A stretch of DNA of 64,000 nt from assembly GCA_022787165.1 (NCBI GenBank), contig JALFVL010000004.1:1-64000 (forward strand), in the 5' to 3' direction. The translations under genes were made by a program, and so were the position numbers. Positions 27,173 through 35,024 of this stretch are shown one piece after another. Position 1 is the first letter of the stretch; every line of letters starts with the position of its first letter. The notes beneath the pieces are model-generated. The model saw only the letters and a program-made list of their open reading frames with translations. It did not search any database and was not told the DNA's origin. The DNA comes from Clostridiales bacterium. Lineage in GTDB: Bacteria; Bacillota; Clostridia; Christensenellales; Aristaeellaceae.

Positions 27173-27199
27173 ACGCCTTCCTTTGGCGGGCATATTTTG
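27173..27199 (+). promoter_or_regulatory. Possible mother-cell (sigma-K-like) promoter
   Basis: AC (27173-27174), 16 bases, CATATTTTG (27191-27199) approximates the sigma-K pattern AC-N16/17-CATANNNTA, 53 bases before the coat-like gene. One base of the -10 deviates. Confidence 0.3.
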
Positions 27200-27251
27200 A
27201 AATCGTGAGGATTCCGCCTCACAGAACAATCAGCCCAAGGAGGCGTGCGCC

Positions 27252-28064
27252 ATGAGCTTTTACTCTTACAAGAACGCGAACTCGACGCGCTGTCCGTGCA
27301 GCGTCAGCGGAAACGACGTGCTCAAAGGCCTGAACGAGAAAGTCTGCATTCAGGTGCAGCGCGTCTACGACAGCTGCCTGCAGCAGGAGCAGCTCGACAA
27401 CCAGCGGGTTACGCTCATCAGCTACGGGCTCGTTCCTGGCTGCGGCTGCGGCGTGACCAACGATCAGGCTGCCGAAACGGCGAACACCCAGCCCAACATG
27501 CCCATCACATTTGAAAGCTGCCGCTCGACGACGACCGAGGGCACCATCCGCAATCTTTCGGTCGAGCGCCTGTGCGACAGGCCGTGCTTCGCTCGCGTAC
27601 GCGGACAGATCGATGTGCCCATCGATATCCTCTTTACTGACGCCACCTGCCGGGAGTATATCGGCCGCGGCCTCGTGACGGTCGACAAGGACGTCCTGCT
27701 CTCCATTCCGGATGAGTCCATCGTGCCCTACACCATTGAGGCTATGGTCTCCGCGATCTGCGTATCCGGTACATACGTCGGCAATAACGTCTTTGCGCTC
27801 GAGGTCTGCGTGACCGTCGTCCTCAAGGTGCTGGCCAAGGTCGAAATTCTCGTCCCGAGCTACGGCTTCTGCGACGTCCCTCCCTGCGAGGAATTCGCGG
27901 ATTCCGTTTGCGACGAGTTCTTCAGCCTGCCACTCTTCCCGCAGGCCCTCTGTGACGACGATGCGCTCCGCGCCCGCAACGTCAGCTGCACCTGCGGCAC
28001 ATACAGCAGCGCAACCGGCATCGGGTGCAGCGGCCATACCGGCGGATGTGGCTGCACCCGTTAA
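27252..28064 (+). CDS. Cysteine-rich spore-coat-like protein
   Basis: 270 aa, ATG eight bases after GGAGG. About 24 cysteines are concentrated at the two ends (TRCPCSV, PGCGCGV, SCTCGTYS, GGCGCTR), with a valine-rich, beta-strand middle (RVRGQIDVPIDILFTDATC, ALEVCVTVVLKVLAKVEILV). It resembles clostridial cysteine-rich proteins that I associate with the spore coat or exosporium. I know them mainly as hypothetical or coat-annotated sequences, so the role is inference. A possible sigma-K promoter and the neighbouring sigG and spoIIP genes fit a late sporulation role. The cysteines could cross-link by disulphides or bind metal. Confidence 0.75.
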   Translation: MSFYSYKNANSTRCPCSVSGNDVLKGLNEKVCIQVQRVYDSCLQQEQLDNQRVTLISYGLVPGCGCGVTNDQAAETANTQPNMPITFESCRSTTTEGTIRNLSVERLCDRPCFARVRGQIDVPIDILFTDATCREYIGRGLVTVDKDVLLSIPDESIVPYTIEAMVSAICVSGTYVGNNVFALEVCVTVVLKVLAKVEILVPSYGFCDVPPCEEFADSVCDEFFSLPLFPQALCDDDALRARNVSCTCGTYSSATGIGCSGHTGGCGCTR

Positions 28065-28306
28065 GCCCCTTTTCCCCCGTAGAAACGATTGGCATCACAA
28101 AGGGATCGCTCTCGCGATCCCTCACTTGTCAGCATAAGCAAGATGTTTTATTCAATGATTCATTCCTTAGGGAATGATGGAGTATTTTTTCTCCCCTTTC
28201 GGGGAGAAAAACCCTTTTGTCGAGGGTCTGAGGGATCGCTTGCTCGATCCCTCATTTCACGTGGTTCAAGACGGGATTACCCAATGTCCGTATGGCAGAC
28301 ACTTGA
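28065..28306. other. Convergent intergenic region with four hairpins
   Basis: The gap between the coat-like gene (+) and the CmpB-type gene (-) holds four inverted repeats: 28101-28122 (9 bp), 28160-28177 (7 bp), 28186-28211 (11 bp, T-rich arm against A-rich arm) and 28229-28254 (10 bp). The first and last share AGGGATCGCT and look like copies of one another. They probably include the terminators of both flanking genes, although none has a textbook T-run. Confidence 0.5.
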
Positions 28307-29344
28307 TCATGAGCTTTGGGTCTTGTCCCTCCGTGCCTTCCCTGGCCGCTGCCTCAGGACGTCAAAGGCAACGCTGTGCCGCTGAGAGGATGCTGTCGGG
28401 TTGCGGCGCAGCACCTTCTCGGCGCGCCGCATTCTGCGAATCCTCTCGTCGTGCAGCAGCGCAGTCTGCTCCTCGTACTTGCGCCGGGCATCCTCAATCT
28501 CCCTGCGCAGGAGCTGTGAATCCGGCAGATACGTCGCGACCTCGGTGAGTATCCTTTCAAAATTCGCAAATCGCTGTCTGGCGCCCTCCTCCAGGCCGAT
28601 CCGCTTTTCTGCCATGAGCGCTTTGACCCGCTCGCGCGCCGCGGTAATATGCTCTACGCCGGCAAAGAGCTCCTCCTGCCTGGCATCAACACGTCCGGCA
28701 AAGGCGTGAACCATATCGCCAATGCGGCCGCTGATGCTGTCCAGCCCGACGTGAAGCGCCTCCAGCTCCTTTGCGTAGCGTTCCATCGATTCGAGCAGCC
28801 TGCGAAGATCGAGCGCCTTGCGCACAGCAAACACCGTATCGACCGCGGCAAAGGCTGTCAGCACGCATGCGGCGATCAGCGCCATGCGCGGCGCGACCCG
28901 GAGCATGGCCGGCCGGAGCATCGGATGGACAACACAGACGATCATCGCGGAAAAGACGGCCCACGTTGCAGCCGACATCGCGCAGATATGACCATTCAGG
29001 TTGAGCGGCTGATCCGAATAATCCCAATAGCGGACGTGAAACAGCGCCTCCATTGCCCAGCCCGTCACATATTCGACGAAGGAGGCAACCACAGCGCCCA
29101 CCAGCGCGACCAGAAGCACGCTCTCCTTGACGGGCACACAGCTGAGCAGCACACTCAGCGCGCCGAAGCCGTAGATGGGCAGAATGGGACCCGTCAAAAA
29201 TCCGCGGTTGACGAAGCGCCTCTCCTTCACCAGATAGAGACTCACCTCCCAGCACCAGCCTGCAAAGCTGTACAGATAAAAGACGAGCATCCATTGTCCG
29301 AGGCTGTATTCCTCAAGCAGGAGTGAACGGATTGATTCGAGCAA
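28307..29344 (-). CDS. CmpB-family (putative ABC transporter type IV) membrane protein with C-terminal coiled coil
   Basis: About 345 aa. The domain matches the CmpB / putative ABC transporter permease family: YLYSFAGWCWEV, RGFLTGPILPIYGFGA, EYVTGWAMEALFHVRYWDYSD and LNGHIC are its hallmark motifs. Five or so membrane helices occupy residues 15-200. The last ~140 residues are charged and coiled-coil-like (RLLESMERYAKELEALH onward). Transport has not been shown for the family. The start is uncertain: I favour TTG 29344 after AGGGGAAG, because the ATG at 29488 would overlap the MATE gene by 50 bases. Confidence 0.82.
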   Translation of the reverse strand: MLESIRSLLLEEYSLGQWMLVFYLYSFAGWCWEVSLYLVKERRFVNRGFLTGPILPIYGFGALSVLLSCVPVKESVLLVALVGAVVASFVEYVTGWAMEALFHVRYWDYSDQPLNLNGHICAMSAATWAVFSAMIVCVVHPMLRPAMLRVAPRMALIAACVLTAFAAVDTVFAVRKALDLRRLLESMERYAKELEALHVGLDSISGRIGDMVHAFAGRVDARQEELFAGVEHITAARERVKALMAEKRIGLEEGARQRFANFERILTEVATYLPDSQLLRREIEDARRKYEEQTALLHDERIRRMRRAEKVLRRNPTASSQRHSVAFDVLRQRPGKARRDKTQSS

Positions 29345-29438
29345 CGCTTTCTTCCCCTTACCTTCCCCTGTTCCAGTCTTTTCCTTCTTCTCATAATACC
29401 CGCTTCGCTCTGGCCTGTCAATGCGCGGTCGCCGCGGG

Positions 29439-30788
29439 TCAAATTCTCGCCATGCTCTGCCACTTTCCCTGCCTGAACCGCCAGACATAGATCACCGCAC
29501 GGAACAGCCAGTCGACCAGCATCGCGAACCAGACGCCCAGCGCGCCATACCCCATGCGAACACCGACCACATAGCTTAGCGCCACGCGGAACCCGACCAT
29601 GGAGAGGATCGAAGAGATCATCGTGAATCGGACGTCGTTGGCCGCGCGCAGCGCATTGGGCAGCGACAGCGCCAGCGGCCAGAGGATCATCGCAAAGCCG
29701 TTGTGGATGAAGATGAGCTTCGTCGCCAGCTCGCGCGACGCGTCGGAAAGCGTGTACAGATTCAGGATCAGCGACAGAGCGGCCAGCAGCACAATGTTAA
29801 CCGCCGCGAGCATCGCATACTCAATCACCAGGAGCTTTCGCGTGTAATAGCGCACCTGCTCATTGTCATGCGCGCCAACGCAGCGCCCAACAACTGTCAG
29901 GATCGCCAGATTCATGGCCGCGCCCGCCAGCACGCCGATGGCGTCCAAGTTGTTCGCCACGGCATTGGCGGCAATCTGCACCGTGCCAAACGTCGAAATC
30001 ATGCTGACGACGACGATTCGCCCCAGCTCGAAGAGGCCGTTTTCGATCCCGCTCGGGATGCCGATGTACAGTATCTGCCCGATGAGCATCCCCTGTGGTC
30101 TGAGCGCCTCTCCGGGCACGATAAAAAGCTGCCTGCGCCGGTCGCAGGTCAGCGCGAGCATGACCAGCGCCGCCATCATCCGGGAGAGCAGCGTGGAAAT
30201 CGCCGCGCCGGCAACGCCCATGCGCAAGCCGAAAATCAAAATGGCATTGCCGACAAGATTCATCAGGTTCATCCCCAAGGAGACGACGGTCGGCGTCCTC
30301 GAATCGTTCATCGAGCGGAACAGCGCTCCGCAGGAGTTGAAGATCGCCAGAAACGGAAAGCTGATCGCCGAAATCGTCAGGTACGTCAGCGCCGCTGCCA
30401 TGACGTCTGCCTCGATCTGCCCGAAGAGAACGGACAGCAGCGGCCGACGGACAAGCAGCGTCAGCGCCGTGATGATCAGCGACGAAAGCAGCGTAACCAG
30501 CATGAGCTGGCTGCTCGCCTCACAGGCCTTATCCCGCTCCCGATGTCCGAGATACTGCGACGCAATAACCGCGCCGCCCGTGGCAATCGCCGCAAAGACG
30601 GCGTTGATCAGCATGTTGATCATGTCCACCAGCGAAACGCCGGAGATGGCTGCCTCGCCGACCGAGGAGATCATCATCGTATCGACCATGCCGACCGTGC
30701 GCACAAGCACCTGATCGATCACCAGCGGCACAATCAGCCGCCGCAGATCCTCGTTGGAAAACAGTCTTTCCCGCTTTTCGCTCATCAT
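29439..30788 (-). CDS. MATE-family efflux transporter (second)
   Basis: 449 aa from the ATG at 30788, nine bases after GGAGG. Twelve predicted membrane helices, with the MATE pattern VDTMMISSVGEAAISGVSLVDMINMLI and GGAVIASQYLGHRERDKA in the N-terminal half and FGTVQIAANAVANNLDAIG in the C-terminal half. It is not closely similar to the MATE protein at 20524-21900 and belongs to a different subgroup. No regulator is fused or adjacent on the same strand. The CmpB-type gene follows downstream. Confidence 0.92.
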   Translation of the reverse strand: MMSEKRERLFSNEDLRRLIVPLVIDQVLVRTVGMVDTMMISSVGEAAISGVSLVDMINMLINAVFAAIATGGAVIASQYLGHRERDKACEASSQLMLVTLLSSLIITALTLLVRRPLLSVLFGQIEADVMAAALTYLTISAISFPFLAIFNSCGALFRSMNDSRTPTVVSLGMNLMNLVGNAILIFGLRMGVAGAAISTLLSRMMAALVMLALTCDRRRQLFIVPGEALRPQGMLIGQILYIGIPSGIENGLFELGRIVVVSMISTFGTVQIAANAVANNLDAIGVLAGAAMNLAILTVVGRCVGAHDNEQVRYYTRKLLVIEYAMLAAVNIVLLAALSLILNLYTLSDASRELATKLIFIHNGFAMILWPLALSLPNALRAANDVRFTMISSILSMVGFRVALSYVVGVRMGYGALGVWFAMLVDWLFRAVIYVWRFRQGKWQSMARI

Positions 30789-30918
30789 TCGCAAAGTCCT
30801 CCCTGCCCGGCAAACGTCTGCTTCTGCTTGAGAAGAAAAAGCGGGCAGAACCCGCTTTTATGTGTTAGCTTATTATAATGCATGCCTGTCCACAAGGCAA
30901 GATTGGATTTCACCAGTT

Positions 30919-31455
30919 TTATGCGCCGTTTCCTGTCGAACTCTCCATCTGCGTCGCCTCGAAGCTGATTTCCCGGCCCAGCACGTAGCAGGTCACCCGA
31001 ACGTGACGCGAGAGCGCATCCTGCGGGATGGTCGTGAGCACCGTCGCGGAAAGGTCGCCCCGGCTGCCGGCAGCAAGCACATAAGCCCCGGGATCGGCAA
31101 GCTGGAGCACATCCTCCCCGCCGCCATCTGTGGAGGCGACGGGCACGACATCGAGCGAAACCCACTCCGCAGGGAAGAATCCCATGTTTCCGAGGCGAAC
31201 CGTGCAGGTTTCAAACCAGCTGTCCTCCGCGTTCAGGCCGTCCGTTGCGCCGAAGAGACGCCCCGAGAACGTCCCCTCATCCAGCTGGGCGAGCAACGCT
31301 TCAAAGGCCTCCGGCACCTCTGACGCCCGAACCCGGCTCACCGTCACCTGCTCGACCCGCGGAGCAAGCGTGTTCATGCCGTAGAGTACGACGCACGCTC
31401 CGGCCACCGTCAAAAGCAGCATGGCAATCGCCAGCACCTTCATCGCCTTGTTCAT
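30919..31455 (-). CDS. Membrane-anchored protein of the ZorAB-like operon
   Basis: 178 aa, ATG with GGAGG upstream. One N-terminal membrane segment (residues 5-26) is followed by an extracytoplasmic beta-rich domain (FETCTVRLGNMGFF, VRVTCYVLGREISFEAT). I recognise no family. It starts one base after the stop of the MotB/OmpA-like gene and is the last gene of the three-gene operon. It may be an accessory subunit of the motor-like complex. This is inferred only from gene order. Confidence 0.8.
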   Translation of the reverse strand: MNKAMKVLAIAMLLLTVAGACVVLYGMNTLAPRVEQVTVSRVRASEVPEAFEALLAQLDEGTFSGRLFGATDGLNAEDSWFETCTVRLGNMGFFPAEWVSLDVVPVASTDGGGEDVLQLADPGAYVLAAGSRGDLSATVLTTIPQDALSRHVRVTCYVLGREISFEATQMESSTGNGA

Positions 31456-31456
31456 G

Positions 31457-32395
31457 TCAATCCTCCTGCTGTCCTTCCAGAATGGCGCTCATCTGATCGA
31501 TCATCTCGGAATCCTTCATGCGGAACTTGAACACCACGCGCCGCGATGCATCCATGTCGACCGTCGTGCCATCCGCCATGTACACCGGATCGGAATACGA
31601 ACGCCCATTGGCCGTCAGGATGTCCTGCAGCACGAGCTTTTCCTCGTAGGTCAGGCCTGTCATCTCCGCGCCCAGGCAGTAGGTCGCCACAGCCAGCGCG
31701 CGCTCCTGAGAGAGCGCCAGGTTGTTCAGATAGGTGCCCGTCGTGTCCGTATGTCCCTCGATGATGATCTCGCCAACATAATCCGCGTTCTCCCCGCTCA
31801 TCAGTGTGCGGACATAGACGGGAATAAATGCGTTGAGCAGCTCTTTGCCGCTCTGCTTGAGCTCATTTTTTCCGGTGTCAAAGAGAACGGCGCCCGTGAA
31901 GGCGATCGCGCCCGTCTTTCTGTCCACCACCGCGTTGAGACCTACGCTGCTCAGCTCGGTGCTCAGCTCCTCGATGATCTGCGTCCGCAGGCCGATGAGC
32001 TTGTCGATCTGCGTCTGCTGCGCAGCCAGCAATGCGGCCTGCTCCTCGATCTTGCTCTGCTGAAGGGAGAGGCTCTCCTGAGCGGCCGTGAGTGCGCTCC
32101 GGTTTTCGTCAAGCTCCTCCTGCTGCTCCTTGAGCATGAGCGTGGTCGTCGCCAGCAGCTCTTCCTTGTCCTTGAGCTGGGCCTCCTGGTCAAGCAGGAT
32201 GCTTTGCTGCGTGGCCAGCTGTGCCTCCTGCGTTTGCAGCTCGATCGTCTTCTTCTGCTGCAAATCGATCAGTTGATAGACGGCGGCGAACAGGATCAGC
32301 GCGAATGTAAAGAGCATGCCCGCCATCATGTCGGAATAGGAGGTCCAGTAGCTTCCGTTATCCCCGTTCTGCCTGAGCTTCTTTCCCGGACGCAT
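31457..32395 (-). CDS. ZorB-like / MotB-type protein with OmpA peptidoglycan-binding domain
   Basis: 312 aa. The N-terminus SYWTSYSDMMAGMLFTFALILF is a MotB-plug-type helix with the ion-conducting Asp at residue 22. A long coiled coil (about residues 45-160) leads to an OmpA-like domain with EGHTDTTGTYLNNLALSQERALAV. This is the architecture of MotB and of ZorB from Zorya defence systems. The protein should pair with the MotA/ZorA-like gene 3 bases upstream as an H+-driven stator anchored to the cell wall. No flagellar genes are nearby, so a ZorB-like or other motor role is more likely than flagellar function. Confidence 0.88.
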   Translation of the reverse strand: MRPGKKLRQNGDNGSYWTSYSDMMAGMLFTFALILFAAVYQLIDLQQKKTIELQTQEAQLATQQSILLDQEAQLKDKEELLATTTLMLKEQQEELDENRSALTAAQESLSLQQSKIEEQAALLAAQQTQIDKLIGLRTQIIEELSTELSSVGLNAVVDRKTGAIAFTGAVLFDTGKNELKQSGKELLNAFIPVYVRTLMSGENADYVGEIIIEGHTDTTGTYLNNLALSQERALAVATYCLGAEMTGLTYEEKLVLQDILTANGRSYSDPVYMADGTTVDMDASRRVVFKFRMKDSEMIDQMSAILEGQQED

Positions 32396-32398
32396 GGG

Positions 32399-33973
32399 TT
32401 ACTCCTTTCCTTTGCGGGCAGCGTTTTCCGCCGCGCCGCTGAGCTTCTCCATGTTCTTCTGCAGGCGAACGAGCGCCGTCACGAACTGATCAACCTGCTC
32501 CGCATAGCGCTCTCGGCTCTGGCTGAGCAGCTGCGGCATAACCTGCGCGGTCTCGCGCATGCTGTTGAGCGTCTCGTTGAGCTCGCGTATGGAGGTCGTG
32601 ATGCTCTCGTCAAACAGCGCGGTCGTGCGCGCAAGGTTGTCCTGCGTCTCCTTCGTAAAGGTCTCGTAAGCGCCCGCCAGCGTCTGGGAGCCCTCGTGCA
32701 TCTGCGCAACGACGCGGTCCATTTCCTTGGCCGTGGCGCGCGTCTGCTCCTGCGCGTTGGTCAGGAATCGATCCGTCCAGACGGTATACTGCTGCGACGT
32801 CGAGGCAAGCGCTGCCTGGTACTCCTGCAGCCTGGAAAGATACAGCGCCTGCTGGCCGCTGGTCTTGTTCATCGCCTCCAGCAGCTCAAGCGTTTTGCGG
32901 TTGGTCTCCTCCACATGGGTGCGGGAATCGTCCATATCCCGGACATACGCCTCAAAATGCTCAAGTACGCCCTGGGAAAGCTGATGCATGTTGATGACGT
33001 CCTGCGTCATCTGCGCAATCGCCTGCGAGGCTGCCTGCATCTCCTGCTGGGTCTTCTGCTGCTGCGCGCCGGTCTGCGCGAGCACCTGTCTGAGATGGTC
33101 AAATTCCTGCCCCAGCGCGACGTTCATGCGCTGAACAAAGACCTGCGCGATCCGGTCGACTCCCTCGACCTGCGCCTGCGTTGCCGCGAGAATGAAGTTG
33201 TCCATCGAGCGCTGAACGGGCAGCATGGCCCGCAGGATGCTCTGCTCCATCTGCACAGCCAGCTTCTGGCTGACCTCCTCGACGGCCTGGCGAATATAGG
33301 CCGTCTGCTCCTGCTGCATGGCGAGCATCGCCGTATCCTCAGAAACCGGCTTGGGCATCGCATAGAGGCTGAACACCTCGCAGAAGCGGTCGATTGCCCT
33401 CTGGCATTTGCTCAGGTAGTGATGATAAATCAGGTTGAAGCTGAGCGAGCCGATAACGCCGACGATCGAGGTCAGGAAGGCCGTGCTCATGCCGCCAATC
33501 AGCTTGTCCATGGCCTTGAGCAGGACAGTGGTGTCCGCCGCGGTGAGCGTGAGGCCGGAAAGGCCCATCACCAGCCCCAGAAACGTGCCCAGAATGCCCA
33601 GGGAGGTGAGCAAACCGGGCGTCATCTCCGCCAGGCGCGTTCCGCCCGCGGCATAGATCACCGTGTCTTCATTGATATAGTGGGAGACATCGCAGGATTC
33701 TCCGTGCGCGTCGCGCATCTCGGCGTTCTGCAAAAAGTCCGCCCATGTTCCCTGCATCGCGTCGCCCAGAAAGCTCAGGTCGTTCCAGGACTTTTTTTCC
33801 TTGTTCTGCTTTGTTTCCGAAATAACGGTGCGCGCCGCGCGGCGCAGACGTCCGCCTGCGCGCACAAGCGGCAGCACGCAGCGGGCCAGCGCCCCCAGCC
33901 AGACGAGCAAAATGGCTAGGTAGATCAATGTATCCAGAGAAAAGATGCTTTTGAGCAGCCTGAGCACGTCCAT
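32399..33973 (-). CDS. ZorA-like / MotA-TolQ-ExbB family protein with long coiled-coil tail
   Basis: 524 aa. An N-terminal membrane segment is followed by the MotA/TolQ/ExbB core: LLTSLGILGTFLGLVMGLSGL and LIGGMSTAFLTSIVGVIGSLSFNLIY (about residues 120-190). The remaining ~310 residues form an almost continuous coiled coil rich in Gln and Glu, like the long cytoplasmic tail of ZorA. MotA itself has a much shorter cytoplasmic part, so the tail is the key distinction. The ATG has AAAGGAG upstream and a promoter lies at 34021-34049. No zorC, zorD or zorE is present here. Confidence 0.85.
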   Translation of the reverse strand: MDVLRLLKSIFSLDTLIYLAILLVWLGALARCVLPLVRAGGRLRRAARTVISETKQNKEKKSWNDLSFLGDAMQGTWADFLQNAEMRDAHGESCDVSHYINEDTVIYAAGGTRLAEMTPGLLTSLGILGTFLGLVMGLSGLTLTAADTTVLLKAMDKLIGGMSTAFLTSIVGVIGSLSFNLIYHHYLSKCQRAIDRFCEVFSLYAMPKPVSEDTAMLAMQQEQTAYIRQAVEEVSQKLAVQMEQSILRAMLPVQRSMDNFILAATQAQVEGVDRIAQVFVQRMNVALGQEFDHLRQVLAQTGAQQQKTQQEMQAASQAIAQMTQDVINMHQLSQGVLEHFEAYVRDMDDSRTHVEETNRKTLELLEAMNKTSGQQALYLSRLQEYQAALASTSQQYTVWTDRFLTNAQEQTRATAKEMDRVVAQMHEGSQTLAGAYETFTKETQDNLARTTALFDESITTSIRELNETLNSMRETAQVMPQLLSQSRERYAEQVDQFVTALVRLQKNMEKLSGAAENAARKGKE

Positions 33974-34020
33974 ATCCGCGACTCCTTTCGTTGCCGTATA
34001 TCTTCAAGTCTTCTGTTGTT

Positions 34021-34049
34021 ATTGTAACCGATTTATGCCGATCTGTAAA
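34021..34049 (-). promoter_or_regulatory. Sigma-A promoter for the ZorAB-like operon
   Basis: TTTACA (34044-34049), 17-base spacer, TACAAT... read on the minus strand as TACAAT at 34021-34026. It lies 48 bases upstream of the first gene. A 6-bp hairpin (GGATTC/GAATCC, 34059-34076) lies just upstream of it. Confidence 0.7.
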
Positions 34050-34076
34050 GCAAAGGCGGATTCCTGTCAGAATCCG

Positions 34077-34275
34077 GCTGTTGTTCGCCTATGGAATTTA
34101 CTGAAAGCTTGCGATGTTTTTTTGACTTTTTGCCGAAATCAGGAATTTATAAGAAAATATCGGTTCAACCTCTTGCGAAAACATAATGAAACAGGTAAAA
34201 TATCCACGTTTATGATCCTGCGCTGACGGCATCGCCCCTCAGAGCTGTGAAATTCAATTTACAGGAGCAAGGCAT
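34077..34275 (+). promoter_or_regulatory. AT-rich upstream region of the second marR gene
   Basis: This stretch is visibly more AT-rich than its surroundings. TTGACT (near 34121) followed after 17-19 bases by ATTTATAAG is a plausible promoter. AAAATATC occurs twice near 34155 and 34197 and could be a regulator site. No ORF is seen. Confidence 0.45.
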
Positions 34276-34734
34276 ATGACAAAGAAACGTGCGATTGACC
34301 CCGCTATGATCGATTCTGTTGCGCAAAACATGTTTCATGTTTTGCCCTTGATTAAAAAACGTCTGCTGCACATGGACCTGGTGCAGAAGGAGCACGGAAC
34401 CCCCCTTTCCCATGTTCAGGTTCTGGCGATGCTTCAGGATGTTGGCACGATGTCCGTCTCCGAAATCTCCCGCCGCCTGGGAATTGCGAAGCCCAATATC
34501 ACCCCGCTCGTCGATCGGCTCTATGAGGGCGGCTATGTGGACAGGCAGCACGATGAAAACGACCGCCGCGTCGTGAATATCGTCCTTCTCCCCGCTGGAG
34601 AGGAGAAGCTCGCTGCAATCCGCGCAACCATCGCCCGTCAGATTCAGGTACAGTCGGAAAATCTCTCCGTTTCTGAGTTCCGCGAGCTGAGCGACGCCCT
34701 CTCCAGCGTCGTCCGAATCCTCTCCTCTCTGTAA
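34276..34734 (+). CDS. MarR-family transcriptional regulator (second)
   Basis: 152 aa, ATG eight bases after AGGAG. The winged helix is clear: SVSEISRRLGIAKPNITPLVDRLYEGGYVDRQHDENDRRVVNIVLL, including the D-x-N-D-R-R wing. It is divergent from the ZorAB-like operon, so it may control itself, that operon, or both. No exporter or enzyme gene follows on the same strand. Ligand unknown. Confidence 0.9.
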   Translation: MTKKRAIDPAMIDSVAQNMFHVLPLIKKRLLHMDLVQKEHGTPLSHVQVLAMLQDVGTMSVSEISRRLGIAKPNITPLVDRLYEGGYVDRQHDENDRRVVNIVLLPAGEEKLAAIRATIARQIQVQSENLSVSEFRELSDALSSVVRILSSL

Positions 34735-34896
34735 TACGGTTTCCTTCGCTCCCGTTCAGGGAGCTTATTTTATTGTCTCCTTACTCTTTACATGACCGGC
34801 TCCTCGCCGCAGACTGCGCGCAAAGGACAGTCTGCCTATTTGACGGTTCAGACGCGGTCTTTCTTCCCATGTTTTCCGGATATATCCTCTTTACTC

Positions 34897-34988
34897 TGAA
34901 AGTCCCTCTGCAAAGCTCCGGTCTCGACCGCAAAGCAGTGGTCTTTCATCACTTGGTCGGAAATGCAACCGGCATCATGCCGGTTTAT
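34897..34988 (-). repeat. Intergenic repeat, copy A
   Basis: One of four related ~90-105 bp elements. On the minus strand it begins with ATAAACCGGCATGATGCCGG (a strong hairpin), then TTGCA, and continues to a GGAGCTTTGCAGAGGGAC-like end. It lies directly beyond the terminator of the nucleotide-sugar dehydratase gene. Similarity with copy D extends further, to about 34884 (shared TTTACTCTGAAA on the plus strand). Confidence 0.8.
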
Positions 34989-34990
34989 GG

Positions 34991-35017
34991 AAAAATCCCG
35001 GCCTTTGGGGCCGGGAT
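34991..35017 (-). terminator. Terminator of the nucleotide-sugar dehydratase gene
   Basis: A 9-bp perfect stem (ATCCCGGCC 34995-35003 with GGCCGGGAT 35009-35017) followed on the minus strand by TTTTT. It lies 8 bases past the stop, a strong intrinsic terminator. Confidence 0.85.
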
Positions 35018-35024
35018 GCCGCTT

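Noticed and set aside
28307-29488. ATG 29488 as the start of the CmpB-type protein
   Set aside because: It would overlap the MATE gene by 50 bases and add a low-complexity Arg/Gly-rich N-terminus; a TTG at 29344 with a purine-rich site fits better.
30919-33973. Complete Zorya anti-phage system
   Set aside because: Only ZorA- and ZorB-like genes are present; no helicase, ZorC or ZorE-type nuclease is in the neighbourhood.
34884-34988. Riboswitch (for example c-di-GMP type) as the identity of the four-copy repeat
   Set aside because: Copies lie at gene ends, not in leaders, and conserved ligand-binding blocks are not recognisable.
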